Part shown: piece by piece, positions 4,194 to 5,282 of the stretch | Numbering within the stretch: the first letter of the stretch is position 1 | Layout: the number at the start of each line of letters is the position of its first letter | Assembly: GCA_947569225.1 (NCBI GenBank) | Contig: CANORX010000080.1 | Coordinates: 1-5,282 of the forward strand | Origin: an uncultured Clostridia bacterium | GTDB taxonomy: Bacteria; Bacillota_I; Bacilli_A; RF39; UBA660 | DNA length: 5,282 nt | Direction: 5' to 3' | Program-made: the position numbers and the translations under genes | The notes under the pieces: model-generated | The model's input: only the letters and a program-made list of their open reading frames with translations | Told to the model about the DNA's origin: nothing | Databases searched by the model: none

Positions 4194-5282
4194 ATGGACA
4201 AAGATAGTATTTGGAATACTTTTTTAAGTCAAGTTAATCTTAAAGTAAGCGCGATTACTTTTAATACTTGGTTTAAGGATTTGAAGTTATTAACTATTAA
4301 TGAAAATGATATTGTTATTGTAGTTCCTTATTCTGTGCATAAGAATCATATTATTAACAATTATCTAGAAATGATAGAAGAAATTTTTTTAGAGTTAACT
4401 GGAGTTACTCACAATGTTATTATTTGTTTAGATGGAGAATATAAAGAGGTTATTCCTAAGAGGGTTAATTCTCCTGATAGTTTAATGAATAGTGTTATTA
4501 GTGATACAGAGGTTGATGAGTTTGTTTTAAGTAAGAAGACTAATCTTAATCCTAAGTATACTTTTGATAATTTTGTGGTGGGAGACTCTAATAGGTTTGC
4601 TTTTAGTAGTTGTCTTGCTGTAGCACAGAATCCTGGTAAACTTTATAATCCACTTTTTATGTATGGAAAGAGTGGACTTGGAAAGACTCATTTGATGCAC
4701 GCGATTGGTAATTATATTCATACTAATTCTAATTTAAAGGTTTTGTATATTACTACAGATGAGTTTATGAACGAGTTTATTAATATTACTAAAGATAGTG
4801 GGAATAAGGAAGAAAATCTTAGTTATATTGATTTGTTTAAGAGTAAGTATAGAGATGTTGATGTTTTAATGATTGATGATATTCAATTTTTAGGAAGCGC
4901 TAATGCTACTCAGCAAGAGTTTACTAATACTTTTAATAGTCTTTATTATAATGATAAACAAATTATTATATGTTCTGATAGGAGTGTTGACGATTTAAAG
5001 CTTTTTGCAGATAGACTTAAGACTAGGTTTAATTGGGGACTTAAGACTATTATTAATATTCCTGAGTTTGAACTAAAGGTTAAGATTATTAAGAATAAGA
5101 TTAAGAGTGGCGACTTAATGATGAATTTAAGTGATGATATTATTGATTTTATTGCTTCTAATTGTGGTAGTGATGTTAGAAATTTAGAAGGGGCTATTAC
5201 TAGACTTTATGCTTATTCTGCTATTATGGGATTAAATGGTTTAACTCTCGAAAATGCTTTAGAGGCTTTAAATGAATATACT
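4194..5282 (+). CDS. dnaA: Chromosomal replication initiator protein DnaA, cut by window edge before domain IV
   Basis: The first 363 residues are present of a protein usually near 450. DnaA binds DnaA boxes, oligomerises with ATP on the origin and melts it. Domain I (about 1-85) starts with the typical IWNTFLSQV segment and carries the helicase- and partner-binding surface. A short variable linker follows (about 86-120). The AAA+ domain III begins near YTFDNFVVG (122-130), with Walker A GKSGLGKT (158-165), Walker B LMIDD (225-229), sensor 1 SDR (261-263), a DRLKTRF box with probable arginine finger R278, and sensor 2 arginine R339 in GSDVRNLEG. Domain IV, which binds the boxes, is outside the window. 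The usual SDRPP is SDRSV here. The ATG at 4194 follows the strong SD GAGGTGAT (4183-4190). Third positions are T/G-rich: 47 G against 12 C (excluding ATG and TGG), with lysine 21 AAG to 6 AAA, the opposite of the leftward genes. Confidence 0.98.
   Translation, partial: MDKDSIWNTFLSQVNLKVSAITFNTWFKDLKLLTINENDIVIVVPYSVHKNHIINNYLEMIEEIFLELTGVTHNVIICLDGEYKEVIPKRVNSPDSLMNSVISDTEVDEFVLSKKTNLNPKYTFDNFVVGDSNRFAFSSCLAVAQNPGKLYNPLFMYGKSGLGKTHLMHAIGNYIHTNSNLKVLYITTDEFMNEFINITKDSGNKEENLSYIDLFKSKYRDVDVLMIDDIQFLGSANATQQEFTNTFNSLYYNDKQIIICSDRSVDDLKLFADRLKTRFNWGLKTIINIPEFELKVKIIKNKIKSGDLMMNLSDDIIDFIASNCGSDVRNLEGAITRLYAYSAIMGLNGLTLENALEALNEYT

Noticed and set aside
4527..4721. Minus-strand open frame of 64 codons inside dnaA
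   Set aside because: It is antisense to the DnaA linker and Walker A region and shows no recognisable motif.

Overview
The window is an AT-rich chromosomal segment carrying the conserved bacterial origin neighbourhood. Five complete genes and one truncated gene (mnmG, mnmE, jag/khpB, yidC, rnpA, rpmH) run leftward on the minus strand. dnaA, truncated by the right edge, runs rightward on the plus strand. This order matches the classic Firmicutes arrangement around oriC. The strong Shine-Dalgarno (SD) sequences, the very low G+C, the short lipoprotein-type YidC and a Firmicutes-style Jag (Jag_N, KH, R3H) point to a low-GC Gram-positive lineage (Bacillota or a relative of Mollicutes). Tryptophan is TGG and rnpA ends at a TGA that overlaps the yidC start, so the standard bacterial code is used rather than the Mycoplasma code.

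Layout, left to right. Positions 1-307 hold the N-terminal third or less of MnmG, and 322-1680 hold MnmE. Together these two proteins modify the wobble uridine of certain tRNAs. They form a two-gene operon with its own extended -10 promoter at 1705-1733. Positions 1742-1773 hold an unexplained palindrome followed by a T-run. A rho-independent terminator at 1832-1860 ends the upstream operon. Positions 1864-3898 hold jag, yidC, rnpA and rpmH in a very compact operon: the yidC stop is embedded in the jag SD, and yidC and rnpA overlap by four bases. Between rpmH and rnpA there is a hairpin with a T-run, which probably makes rpmH more abundant than the genes after it. A perfect-consensus sigma-A promoter (TTGACA, 17 bp, TATAAT) lies upstream of rpmH.

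The roughly 295-bp gap between rpmH and dnaA holds the two divergent promoters, four good DnaA boxes, a 13-bp perfect inverted repeat and repeated GTTAATAA octamers. It is the likely origin or part of one. One DnaA box overlaps the predicted dnaA transcription start, the usual design for autorepression.

The genes are all core housekeeping: tRNA modification, membrane-protein insertion, RNA binding, RNase P, a ribosomal protein and replication initiation. I did not find a new defence, mobile or biosynthetic system. The most notable observation is that synonymous-site base bias does not change sign across the presumed origin. The leftward genes use A- and C-ending codons and dnaA uses T- and G-ending codons, so the plus strand is T/G-rich at neutral sites throughout. 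Also unusual are a shortened ribosomal protein L34 and the repeat structure of the origin.
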